Assembly: GCA_028671895.1 (NCBI GenBank)
Contig: CM053800.1
Span: 23,829,886 to 23,893,885 of the forward strand
DNA: 64,000 nt
Direction: 5' to 3'
Origin: Oenanthe sinensis
Lineage: Eukaryota > Streptophyta > Magnoliopsida > Apiales > Apiaceae
In this document: positions 22,424 through 33,878 of the stretch, piece by piece
Layout of the letters: the number at the start of each line of letters is the position of its first letter
Position numbering within the stretch: position 1 is the stretch's first letter
The notes under the pieces: generated by a model
Seen by the model: only the letters and a program-made list of their open reading frames with translations
The model's database searches: none
Told to the model about the DNA's origin: nothing
Made by a program: the position numbers and the translations under genes

Positions 22424-22547
22424 GACGGCATAGTTTTTATTGATTTTGATTTGGTTATTTAGATTGTTTCTGTTGTCTCATTGGAACTTTTATTCCAATT
22501 GAGGCATATTTTACTTCTTGGCTTTGTTGAGTGTTTTCAGGTATACA

Positions 22548-23093
22548 ATGGATGAAGTTGATAATTTTGCACTCTTCTCCTCTCTACTAGAGGCACGAAC
22601 TCAAGAACTTGCCTCGTTGAAGACTATAGAGCCTGATATGCGTCCAATGAGTATCAATGAGATGTCTCAAGTGGCCCATAAAACATACACTTTTTGTCAA
22701 ATTTGTGGTGTTCAAGGTCACTATGGTTTCGAATACTCCTACAATGCCTATAATTCTCATGATTCTCAATTCCGACAACTAAATGATTTTCAAGAAGAAG
22801 GATATGGGTATACCCAATATTTTAACACTTATGATCAAGAATGGGTGGATCAATCTGATTTCTCTTACGTGGACAATGATGTTCAGATTTTATCATATCA
22901 TGATCAACACCAATTTCAGCAACAGTATTATCAACAACAATATGGGCCACCACCACTGCAACAATATCAATATTCTTCAATACAACAAGAGCCACAAGCT
23001 TTTCTATTTGATGTAGATGTGCAAGCTGAACAGACGAACGAGATGTTGAGAGAATTGATGCAAGAGATCAATGAGTTAAAACTCAAAATATGA
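22548..23093 (+). pseudogene. Athila-like gag, first part, with incomplete zinc knuckle
   Basis: Starts at the ATG at 22548 (MDEVDNFALFSSLLEART), the first ATG of the frame, and ends at TGA 23091-23093, about 181 residues. The centre has CQICGVQGHYGFEY, a CX2CX4HX4C zinc knuckle with the last Cys replaced by Tyr (TGC to TAC likely). A Gln/Tyr-rich stretch (YYQQQYGPPPLQQYQ) follows, then the helical MLRELMQEINELKLKI. In related gags the helix continues directly into an ETQIAQLA-type segment, which here begins in the next frame with a 4-nt overlap (ATGA). A frameshift mutation is the simplest reading. The capsid N-terminal part normally found upstream appears shortened. Confidence 0.75.
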
Positions 23094-23893
23094 CGTTGGA
23101 GACTCAAATTGCACAATTGGCTAATTCTTCCATTACAAGTGAACTCGACTTTTTATCATCACTTCCTATCCAACCAGAAGAAGAAGAGAGAGTCATCACT
23201 CTTGATAATGATCTTGAGAATGTTAATTTATCGATGTTCGATGATGATGCAACTATTGAAGAGGAGGAGTATGCTATTGATGATACAGTTGATATTGTTG
23301 TTGTTGAAGACAATGTGAGTAGGGATGTGGTAAGTCATAAAAGTAATATTGAGATGGTGGTTGTTTCTCCTCCGTCATGTGTGCCTAAACTACCATTCTC
23401 AACTCAATTGTTTCAAGTTGACGTGATGAAAAGAATTGTCCAAGATGATCTATCTCAAAATTTGCTTGGTAATGCATTCAAATTGGCTCTTGCGTCTCAA
23501 GCTCAAGAAGAGGGAGAAGATGAAAGTGTCTCTTTCATCAATTATGTGATAAGCCAAGATGTTCGAATGGCTCCTGAGAAAGTGAGGAGTGTCGATAAAC
23601 CACCACCTGAGCCTCCACCTCATGTGAATGTCAAGGGAGTTCCACCTTTTCTAGGCTGTGAATTTTATCGTTGTTTTATCACAAAATTTTCTAAAACTGG
23701 ACGAGTACTTGCTCAATTATTGATTATTGATGGAACATTTAAATTTCTTAATGCTTGTTTGGAAATATTTTGCAAGATAAAAATAATTATTGATGCTCTT
23801 GAAATTATTCTTGGTGGTGAGATTATGACCGAGGAAGTGGATTCTTCACTTTCTATCCTTTATCAGAGGAAATTTTGTAAGAAGTCAAGTTAA
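23090..23893 (+). pseudogene. Athila-like gag, second part, fused to a reverse-transcriptase remnant
   Basis: A 267-residue frame. It opens with LETQIAQLANSS, the usual gag coiled segment in Athila/Tat proteins. An acidic region (EEEERV.., IEEEEYAIDD) and a Pro-rich stretch (KPPPEPPPHV) follow. From about residue 183 (23636-23830) it reads FLGCEFYRCFITKFSK..LAQLLI..FKF..CLE.F.KIK, which matches the thumb/RNase H junction of gypsy RT (FLGHAGFYRRFI.DFSKIA-type). Everything between gag and this point, including protease and the RT catalytic centre, is missing, so it looks like an internal deletion that kept the frame. It overlaps the first gag part by 4 nt. Confidence 0.72.
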
Positions 23894-26138
23894 TGACTGT
23901 AAAGTAGCGCTGCTTGGGAGGCAACCCAAGAATATGTTATTAGTTAGATTTTATTTTTGTTTTCGTATTCCCACAAAGTGCATTGATGAATTTTATGTGA
24001 AGTGTTTCAGGGAATAATGAGTTTTAACAAGCTGATGGAAATGGTGCAAAATTGAAAAATTCGCAGCAATTTTTCTGGTTGAGTTAGTTATCTTGTTTTT
24101 TCGTTTCCCGGAGTTCCAACGGTCGGATCGTCCTGAATTTTGGACAATATCTTTATTACTCCAGTATCTAAATTCTGAACGGTGGAGATCAGATTTGGAG
24201 GTCCATAAAGTTAATTTATGATGTCCGGACAGAAATATTTGGCACCATGGGGACGAAATACCTCCCCATGGGGACGGTTGAACTGCCCATGGTGTATCGA
24301 CTTGGAGCCGACACACTTCACTTATTTTTCAAGCAGAACTTCATGCTTATATATTTGGGGAGTATTTCTAACCTTTCTTTTTATATTTGTTTTCTTTATT
24401 TTTGTATTTTATTTTTAGGACTTTTTTTTACATAATTATTCATTGAGGACAATGAACCACTTAAGTGTGGGGAGGTGTTCTTAATGTTAAAAAAATCCAA
24501 AAAAAATAGAAAATTTTAAAAATCTTTTGTATATTGCCTCATCTCAAAGTGTGTTAAGAAGGATAAGTACACATACTTGTAGATTTATTTTACATCTTTA
24601 GTTGATATGTCATCTCTTATATTCATTTGATATATGATAATTCCTTGTATGTGCTTGCAAAATTATTAAACTTGAAATGCATCTTTGTTAATTTTAATAA
24701 GTACTGAAGCATGCTTTCACCTTGTGAGATCTTGAGCCTAATTTGTGATTGATACATTTTTATATCAATCAAATTTTTTTTCCTTGTATGTTGTTCATCA
24801 TATAGCATGTTGCTCTAGAACTTGCTTTAAACCTTTTTGAGATTACATGATATATGTATGCATGAAAAATGATAAAGGCACTAGGATTAATCATATTTAT
24901 CCAAACAGTACCCATGTGTTATATCCTTAGTGAGCCCCTTTGAGCTTATATCCGTTTTATTCATATATCGTCACTCTAAATTCTTGAGCCTACTTATTTT
25001 TCTTGTTTTGATTTACTAATAGAGCATTTTGATTTGTTTGAGGGTTGGTGAATATCTAGTGTGGGGATTTCTTTGTTAAAGTGTAATTTTTTGGTGGGAG
25101 TTGATATGAAAAAAAAGAGACAAAAATCTTCTCAAAGAAAAAAAAGAGTCAAGAAAAAAAATAGTGCTCCTTTGAGATCAATGGGTGGCAAGTGCAATGT
25201 CATATGAAAGGGACGACCCATGTACATGTGCTGGTATTAAGTGCAATTGTACTAGAAATTAAGAATGAGATTATCTCTTATTCTTTTATTTCTTGGTGAC
25301 TTTTCACTGCCCTTGATTACTGGAGAAACACTTGAGATTGAAAAAAATGAGAAGAAGATGATTCGAAGAGAGTTTTTTTTCATTGTTGTTATAATATGGA
25401 AGTGGGAAAGTACATTTGTGCTTTGGGGTTTAATGTTTGTGAAAGCCTGATCAACTTTTACATGATCTAATTTTCATGTTGAGTGCTTTAATTAAGAATG
25501 AACAATATGCTCTATTAGTTTGTCAAGTTAGCCACTTGTTAGCCTTTTTTTCTTGATTCCTTACCATGTACCTTAACCTTGTTACAACCTTTAACAAAGA
25601 CCTTTTGATTAGTGCATACATATATACAAAGTAATGGAGATTTGGTGGACAATCAAGCCTATGGTAGCACATGACTATATTGATTGAACTTGAGTGATAC
25701 ACTTACACCCTAAACACTTGTGTGATTTGAGAGATATGTGATCTTTTTATCTATAGCATGTTACTTATTAAATGCGACATTGATGTTTATTTCATGATTC
25801 TTTTGTCTATCTAGACAATGTGTGCATACTTGGATAGTTATGTACAAATGGATGCTCTAAGTGGAAAGAATTATTTTTCTAAATTGTGTATTTGGGTTTA
25901 CATGTGTAGAGTACTATGATATGCTTCATACTTGAGACTTGGCAGAAAAAAATGGACTTTGTGGGTAGATTCACTATAAACCCTCACGAGACAAAACTCG
26001 TCCTACTAGGGCTGCCTAGGGGTTTAACGGCTTGTTGCATATGCTCAATGCAATCGTGCCATCTACGAAAGTGGTGTTAGTTAGTTAGTTATGATTTTAT
26101 TTTTAGCTCTTTTATTTGCCGAGGACGTGCAAATATTC
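23894..26138 (+). other. Long 3' non-coding region of the Athila-like element
   Basis: Just after the frame comes GCGCTGCTTGGGAGGCAACC (23908-23927), a block I know from the corresponding place in Athila-like elements. There is no integrase and no envelope-like ORF. Two GTGTGGGGA tracts (24463-24475 and 25058-25068) resemble the terminal polypurine tract. A Lys/Arg-poor hydrophobic ORF at 24218-24418 is too short to call a gene. The rest is AT-rich. Confidence 0.7.
24243..24294. repeat. Inverted repeat CACCATGGG..CCCATGGTG with central palindrome
   Basis: CACCATGGG (24243-24251) and CCCATGGTG (24286-24294) are perfect inverted copies. CCCCATGGGG (24264-24273) lies between them. It could form a cruciform or RNA hairpin. 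Confidence 0.7.
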
Positions 26139-26152
26139 AGTGTGGGGATGTT
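26139..26152 (+). promoter_or_regulatory. Polypurine tract of the Athila-like element
   Basis: AGTGTGGGGATGTT immediately before the 3' LTR. Confidence 0.8.
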
Positions 26153-27468
26153 TGATAGAATATATTTTTATATATATTCTATATGATTTTTATTCTCATA
26201 TTTAATAGTATTTTGCATTAATTGGATATTTATTTAATAGATTTTAATGTTTTATTGAAGAAAAGAATAAATTCCTAAACTTGAAAGGATTTGGACTTAA
26301 AGAACTATTTTGGAGATAAAATAGAAGAAAATTCGTATTTATTGGGCTGCACGCGCTGCGTACACTGTTTGGGCAATATTTTGAGTTTCAGAAGTCAGAA
26401 TTGAACGATCTTACAGCCCATGCGAAGCTTGTGGAATTATCTTTAATTCAGGAGTGGGCCAACTAACAGAATTTTATTGGATCAGCCCAGAAACTGGACA
26501 GAACAGTCAACTACGAATTTTACATTGAAAATTCTACTTGGTTTAGGAAACCCTTTTGTAATTGTTTGAAAGCATTAAAATACTTTTGATATAGGGATAT
26601 ATCAGATTATTATGTATTAGGTATTATTAGACATTATTATTATTAGATAAGAGTAGTTTAGTATTAGGGTTAGATAGAGATGGATGGAGGCCACGACTTT
26701 TTCATGTGACAAGGATAATTCAAGGTTTTCTTATCCAATCTTTTCTTAATTCTTATTAGTTTAATTATGTTTCTTTTGTTTTTAGTTGTTTTACTTGTTT
26801 AATTATTAGCGAGTAGTTGTTTCTAGGGCTTAAGGGGAAGCCATGTTTGCACTATAATATTGGCATGATTTTTACAGTGATTTGATGGGTTATGTAATTC
26901 TAATTGATATGTTTTAATTATTGATTTATGTAATCGGCCGATATCATGTATTGATTCTATGCAAATAGGGGTATGGATCGAGAGATTTACTTACTAGAGG
27001 CACACATACGATTAGTAGAATTGAATTTGAGTGCGAGAGCATCATTGGATTTGCGAGAGCGTTGATGCTCGAGAGAGATTAATACTGCTCTAATTACTTG
27101 ACTAATTGAATTACTAAAAATTGTTAATTGTGTAAATATGTTTCGAGAGTGTTAATGCTTGAGAGAGATTAACAAACTCTAGTTGCATGACCACTTTTAA
27201 TATTTTAGCTTATAAGTCAGTTATAGTGTAAGCATAGTGGACCTGATTGCCCTAGGTTTTCAATTTATTAATTTAGTATATGTAATTAGTGTTAGTTTTA
27301 ATTAGTAGTTAATTAATATCTTCAAATATTCGTTTGCTCTTGAAACAATCTGTGATAATTAACTTGAAATTGATAAAACCTGTCTCCTTGTGGATACGAC
27401 CCGCTTGCCATTCTCTGCTAACAACAGACACCGTGAGCTTGCGGTCATAGATAAAATAAAATGCATCA
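26153..27468 (+). mobile_element. 3' LTR of the Athila-like element (1,316 bp)
   Basis: TGATAGAATA to AATGCATCA, nearly identical to 21083-22399. The differences are scattered and mostly transitions. Followed by the ATGCA TSD copy. Confidence 0.93.
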
Positions 27469-27473
27469 ATGCA

Positions 27474-28862
27474 TCAGTCTAACATTCTCGAATCGCCACT
27501 CATAATGCTTCCACTTTTGTTTTTATAACAATTTCCTAAATCATCTCCACTTAATAAGTTATATCTATCACGACAATTTTATTTTGTCACAGCATACGAG
27601 ACAACCACTCAACATCTGTGGTAAACTTTAATTCATAATATTCCATACTTAGGCTCTTTCGTCCTAGTCTTAAATTCCAACTTCATCTAGCTTCCCAATT
27701 AATTTAGGGAAGTATTATTTACAAGATACACAACTTAGTCCTTGTAACAAACAGATTCACTTAAGAAGTTCATACTTACTCTCATGAAAGCAATAATTTC
27801 TAGGCTTGACTATACACATTGATTATTCCACCGGCTCTGGTTTAGAATCAACTCTGGGTTATATCTTTCCTGGATTTTCCCCTCAATCACAGGTCTTTGA
27901 TGAATTGAACTTATGGGTGACACTTTCTAAGGGTGAAACAACATGTAGGCGCCAAAATAGGTTGACGCTCATTAAATATATCCTTATCACTGTTCATATC
28001 AGCAGAACTGTCATAATCCTCAACAGGCTAGCAAACACAACACGTGAGATATGCCGAATCAATATTACCTATCAGATTGCTAGCTAAAGGTAGATTCCTC
28101 ACAACTTGTACCAATTTCATGTTCATACATTTATCGTCTGGTCCTTCCGACCGTTACTTTTCAAAACTCATGGTCTACACGACATATGGTTTATTACCAA
28201 AAGGACGAGACATACTGTCCATTATGTAGTCTCAATCAATTCACACCTAAGGATCTATAGTTGTATTACGGGACCTCTTTCCCTGAACCATTTATCTCAA
28301 CTAAACAATTAAATTCTCAGTGAATGCTCAGAACCCCCTTCTAGCCATAGTCCCACCACTACCAGAAGGAGATTTGTACCAACACCTACACACTGGGTCA
28401 TTCATACTTTTCATTCTGATCACAATATCCTGAATATATGGGTCACTACACTAAGGGCCCACTTTGATCCGAAAATATTTAACACACTTAGAAGATACAA
28501 TAAATGTGCGTCTTAACTCCTCTTTGTGACTCTATATCGTATCAATACCACACATCGTCTCAACAATTATCCCCGACTTTTTATTTCCAATAGAACCTTT
28601 GAAATCTTTATACTTATCATCTTTATACAAAATATATCATTGCCTCTTCCGGAACAGTTTTTCCAATTTCCGTCCAAAAATCTATATCCCAAATGCCATT
28701 CATAAATCTCCTCACTACTAACTCCAAGTAGATGACATTTACTTAACTCATTCATTGGTACTACATCTGGTAGTCCAATTACGAACTCTACATGAGTTCT
28801 CACATTATCCTCTTATATATTAATAACTCTTAACACTCTCGTATCTAAGTACTATAACTCAT
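27474..28862 (-). pseudogene. Family-A core, 5' part (gag/protease side), decayed
   Basis: Between the nested element and the PBS. On the minus strand there is no continuous frame longer than about 78 codons (28803-28567). A Gly/Arg-rich stretch near 28390-28330 could be a gag remnant, but I cannot assign a domain with confidence. Confidence 0.35.
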
Positions 28863-28874
28863 GCTCTGATACCA
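28863..28874 (-). promoter_or_regulatory. Primer binding site of family A (initiator tRNA-Met type)
   Basis: TGGTATCAGAGC on the minus strand, 4 nt inside the 5' LTR end at 28879. It fixes the element orientation. Confidence 0.88.
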
Positions 28875-28878
28875 TTTC

Positions 28879-31800
28879 TGTAACGCCCCCAAATCCGGGG
28901 TCAGGGATTTGAGTCGCCACGTCACCATCCAATCATTTACAACCTGCAATAACTCAATACTCCAACAAACACACATCATAGACCCCTCTCTCTCACAAAC
29001 ACAAGTTATAGTCTTAGAAACAATACACAACAAGTATCATTAGTTATTACAAACCAAATGTACTTATCCAGGATCTCAAGCTATCAATGATAACCCCTAC
29101 ATGAAGTAATATTAATAACTAGATCAATACTGAAAACCTATTCAACTTACTCCTGCGGAATCATTCTGAACTAAACCACCTCAAAGGTGAATCTCTTACT
29201 TCCTTTCCTCGAAGTATGGAGCCAATCAGGTGTATTATTACTTTCTCTGAAAAATTTAATATAAAGCAAGAATGAGCGAAAGAATGCTCAGCAAATTATC
29301 CACCCAATTATTTATGTGACTCTCATCTAAGAACATGATAATCACTACTATCTCAATAGTATAACATAGGTTACCGGTCTAGGGTAAGCATAGCAAAATA
29401 TCTCTCGATGATACATATAGTCGAAGTTTTCTTGTTAAAAGCATTTATACTCAACATGAAGTTTAGAAGAATATAATCTGAACAATTTAGTTCATTATAT
29501 AAAATAAGACACTATTAAATATAGTGTTACCACTCTTTTATACTTCCTCTGAAGCTTTTGAAATAGAACTCAATGAACTATTTAAGTTCACAGTTTTGAA
29601 ATAATATATCAGTAACTTAGCTAGATAACATTAACTATAGCTTTGCTAAACTCCCATAAAATAATGAGTACACAGTTCAAGATACTGCAATAATAGTTGC
29701 TTCTCAACATAAGCAAATCAAATCAATTTTAATCATACCACTTGTAAGGTTTAAAATCCAGTAAAACATTTTAAGGATTTGTAAACTGTTTGGTGTACCT
29801 CATGTACCCACTTAAGTTTTCAAAATAACTTTTCGTCAAAATATCTCGACTGACCTGTTGAGTTGTGATATACATAAAGAAATCAAGAATGAGCAATATA
29901 GCTCAGCAGGAACATATAAAATTGTACATATACTGTTTTGAAACATCGTTTAAAACTGCAATATTATGCATACTTTACGTACTCTACGAGTTTGCAAAAT
30001 AAACTTTTTGTCAAAGTAGTTTGAATGTGTATGAAGATCTCAACATATCAACCACTGACAACACCCTCGGTAAATCAGCTCATAGGCTATCATTACGATG
30101 TTTCAGCACAATTCCAATTGGAAGATGGGACTGTATCTGGAGCCTTTCACCACGCAGCTACTGCACATACACGATGATCAGTCGCAACCTACGGCAGCTC
30201 TTGTTGTTTCTCTACATGTAGAAGGGGGAGCCGACGGAAATACCTCCGACCTTGGTAATCACCCTAGACCGCATACGGGCCAAAGTGCTGGACCGTGCGT
30301 CACTCGGCCTCTTACGCTGTATCTCCTAGTCCACTGGAATAATCTATAAACCTGAAACATGAATTTAATCCTGGTTCCCCAAGTATATCATACTTGTTAA
30401 TAGATGAATCTATCTGACCTGGAGCCAGAATTCAATCATGGTTCCCCAAGTATATCATACTTGTTAATAGATTCATATCTCGGAATGGAACAATCTATAA
30501 ACCTGGAACATGAATTTAATCCTAGTTCCCCAAGTATACAATACTTTTTAATAGATTTACCAAACTCCGAATAGGTACTGCCAAAAAAATCGGGGCAGTC
30601 CTCTTACTACAAAGGTACATTGGCCTCCGCCAACGGATGTCCTTTATCAAAGAATGAAAATCATTTAAAACCACGACCCGGGAGTTAGTCGGAAAACCTC
30701 TTATGATTTTGATAAGTTGAAAACCCTACTACAGTAGGTCAGTGATGTCAAAACACAACCGCTTTTGAGAAAGTAAATAACCTTTTACTCCATAGACTAA
30801 GTTCCCTATTTTTGATAAGTTCAAGAATATTTCATTCTTATTAAAAGAATAAAATAGAATATAAACAGATATTAGGGAACCCTCACTATATTTAAATAAA
30901 TTTTTTTATGAAGGTCAGAAAATATTTTAAATAATTATTAAAGACCTTCATTTATTTTTAAATCAATTTAGAATATTTAATAAATATTCAACTAATATTT
31001 ATTAATTAATAAACAATTAATAAACTCCTTTTTAAATGAATATTCAGAATAATATTCATTAATTTAATAAATATTCAAATAATATTTATTAACTCTATTT
31101 AATTCCTTTATCAAAAATATATTTATTGGAATATTTATAATCGTTATTTTAAAATAATCTGTCTCCGGCATCCCCCGGATTACAACAGTATTTAAAATAA
31201 CCTTCCGACTCCCGGTCTACGTTTGAAAGTACGAAAACCGCTCTACTCTTAGAGCCTCTATACAACACCGATATATATCTATAATACCCTTATAGCATAT
31301 ACACCAAAACATTTAACAGTTACTCTAAATCGCAATTCAATCAGTTCGTAATTTAAATTAACAATTATATCACAACAACAGTTTTCAACAGAACAGTAGT
31401 ATATCAAGTACAGGTTTCGAAAACTTGCATAAGCATAATTTAATTTCATATGCAACTCAAGAATATAACTTTTTAAAAATAAAAGTATAAGGTTAGGAAA
31501 ACTTGCATACATAGTGATACAAATGTTTTAATATGTAAAACATAGGGATAGAAAACTTGCCTGGAGTCCAAGATACGTTCTCAGAGTCCCACTCTTTCCA
31601 AGTTTTCTATCAATAGATATCATAATCTCAATTAGTACTCTTAATCCCATCAACTACTTATATTACTAATAAGTATAATCACAACATGATTCCAATTATG
31701 ATAACTTCAAATTGGTACTTAGTCCTTTTACTTAACACTTAACTTACCCAGCATTCACCTCCTCGGGTCTATCTTGACCATTCATAAACATCGCGTCAAC

Positions 31801-33873
31801 AGCTTTTAATCTAATTCTTTTACTCCAATACATAGTCATCTTATTCCTTAACATTTTTCGTATTTTAACCGACTCGAAATTATCCTATTATCTTGGCCAA
31901 AGTGGCTCGTCAAAACAATGCCCTAAGAGTTGACTTTCCTGAGAATTACTATTACGCGACTCGCACTCCAACAATTTTAATAAATCAGAAAACACATAAT
32001 TAAATGCGAAACCACCTCAAGGAGCTTCTTGAGTATTTGAAATATTTATCAAAAATATTTTTATTTGGAATACATGAGTTTAACTTGGTAAAATGCATTT
32101 TAAAAGTCGATTCAACTACGGGGTTTTGCTATTTGCACCGCTTTCACTAAAATATTCATAACTTATTAACCGTTAACTCAAATGAAGCACCGTTTTCGCG
32201 TGCACGATCTAGAGAATGTCTAGAATACAATTCATCAAAATTTTGTTCCTGGACAGAGGGACCATTTTCCCGAATTTACTGAAGAATGCAGTAGCTTCTC
32301 AATGAATAGTGTCATCGCGCAACTTTGGTTCGGACATTTTTATAAAATCGAAAAATTAACTTTTTAATACGAAACCTTTTTGGTGATCTTACTAACTGTC
32401 CAAGGTATATATCATCCAAGTTTCATAATTTTAATCAACTCTCAAATAGTTCCTTTATAGCATCGAAGTGAGTACAAGGTAGCAGTTTGGTCTCCTTGCG
32501 CGACTTTTACTAAAACGGACTTATCTCCTAAACCGTAAATCCTATTGACATGATTTAAGTGTCAAAACAAACTATGAACCAAGATCTATGCAACCATGGT
32601 CAGTGGTGTCCAGAAATAATTTATTTACAGTTCGTAAATCTTGTCCAAAACAGTCCCTAATCAAACGGGTATTACGACGGCTATAAACTTAACGTTTTCC
32701 GGATTCAACTATGTTAATTTCATTAAACAACAACCCAATCCTCAAACTAATAAATTTAACCACAACATCAGTTCATCCTCTTTACAATCTCATCACCATC
32801 ATCAATCTATAATATTCATCCAACAATATTCTTTCATTTACACCCAAACTCCTTAAATCATATATACTTAAACATAACTCAAACTCAAGCTTATAACTTA
32901 AAGTAAATCAAAGGGTGGGTGGTGTTTATACCTTCCTTGGATACTTAAACATACTAACAAGAGTTGTAAGCCTTAAGGGAGCCTTAATCTATGCTTATCA
33001 TCCTTAAACATGCAAGAGAAATCAAGAAACAAGTTAATAAATTTTCGGAGTTACTATTCAGCCTCAACTTCTACAATTTATTTACCCAATCAAACCACCT
33101 CCAAAATTTATGAAATTAAATACATACCTTCTACATATAGTGAAGAAGCTATGGTTATAATGTGGTGATTTTTGGATGAGTAGAACTGGAGTTATAAATT
33201 ATTCTTTCCACCTTGATCTAGCTGGGCAGAAAATGGAGAGATGGAAGGGGAGAGCTTTTCTACTTTACTTGCTCTCTAGCTTTTTGAAAAGTGTTGGCTG
33301 ATTTTTGTGGTGACTTGTGATGTAAAGTATGGCATTGTTACTAATGTTAAAGAATTATGGTAGCTTGTGTCCTTCTTCCACCGTTTAAGGAACTATGTTC
33401 CTAACTATTTAGTTACTAGTTTGGTTGGCTTTACTAGCTTAGTCTCACTTCTAGTTGCATGGTAGTCATTCCCATTTGGTTCCACCCACTCTAGTTTGCA
33501 TGGGTTGCATGGCTTTGGTGCACTTCACTTGCCACCCCATGATTAACACTTAATCCTCCACATAAGTTTGATTAATTTCCAAAAGCTTTTCATCACAGGA
33601 ATTCCGTAGCGTAAATCCTTAATATTCCAAATACTCTAATTTGATTATAACCATGAACTTTCTAAATTATAATCCTCTTGGTCACAACTTAATTTTCTTA
33701 TTCCTCGATATCTCGTAAATTACGAAACAATTAGTAAAAGCGAAAATCTTCGAATTCTGACGACTTTTACATACACTCATTTTCTTCATACAATAATATG
33801 ACATCTCCGGATTTCTAATATTCCAACACTTACTTAGTGTGGGCTAATGCGTCCAAAAATCCGGGTTATTACA
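28879..33873 (-). mobile_element. 5' LTR of family A (4,995 bp)
   Basis: On the minus strand starts TGTAATAACCCGGATTTTTG at 33873 and ends CGTTACA at 28879. It contains the conserved hairpin at 29273-29293, absent from the 3' LTR, the triplicated block at about 30340-30560, and a CGTCACTCGGCCTCTTACGC motif (30296-30315) shared with family B. No coding capacity. Confidence 0.93.
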
Positions 33874-33878
33874 GTCAT
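33874..33878. repeat. Target-site duplication (right copy) of the family-A element
   Basis: GTCAT directly after the LTR end TTATTACA. Matches 14616-14620. Confidence 0.9.

Larger units (their letters stand above)
21083..27468 (+). mobile_element. Non-autonomous Athila-like gypsy element (6,386 bp) nested in family A
   Basis: Complete structure: two LTRs of 1,317 and 1,316 bp, perfect TSD ATGCA, a tRNA-Asp-type PBS, a gag reading frame and a polypurine tract. The interior is about 3.75 kb and lacks protease, most of RT, RNase H and integrase. By eye the LTRs are about 98% identical, younger than the family-A LTR pair, as nesting requires. It must have moved with enzymes from another element. 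Confidence 0.92.
14621..33873 (-). mobile_element. Family-A giant-LTR retrotransposon (19,253 bp with nested insert)
   Basis: Minus-strand LTR element bounded by a perfect 5-bp TSD. The 5' LTR is 28879-33873, the 3' LTR is 14621-18916, and an initiator tRNA-Met PBS adjoins the 5' LTR. Without the nested element (21083-27468 plus one TSD copy) the core is only about 3.6 kb and carries decayed Ty3/gypsy RT. Terminus type, PBS and RT suggest a Tekay/Del-type chromovirus or a non-autonomous relative. LTRs exceed the core in total length. It splits the copia gag-pol. Confidence 0.92.

Noticed and set aside
23090..23093. Programmed frameshift or stop-restart (ATGA overlap) between the two Athila-like gag frames
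   Set aside because: No slippery heptamer or downstream structure stands out, and related gags read through in one frame. A simple indel is more likely.
24218..24418. Hydrophobic 66-codon ORF as an envelope-like gene of the Athila-like element
   Set aside because: Too short, overlaps another ORF, no signal peptide or surface domain, and composition follows T-rich DNA.
30021..30349. Two overlapping ORFs in the family-A 5' LTR
   Set aside because: Partly within a segment deleted from the sister LTR; no recognisable product.
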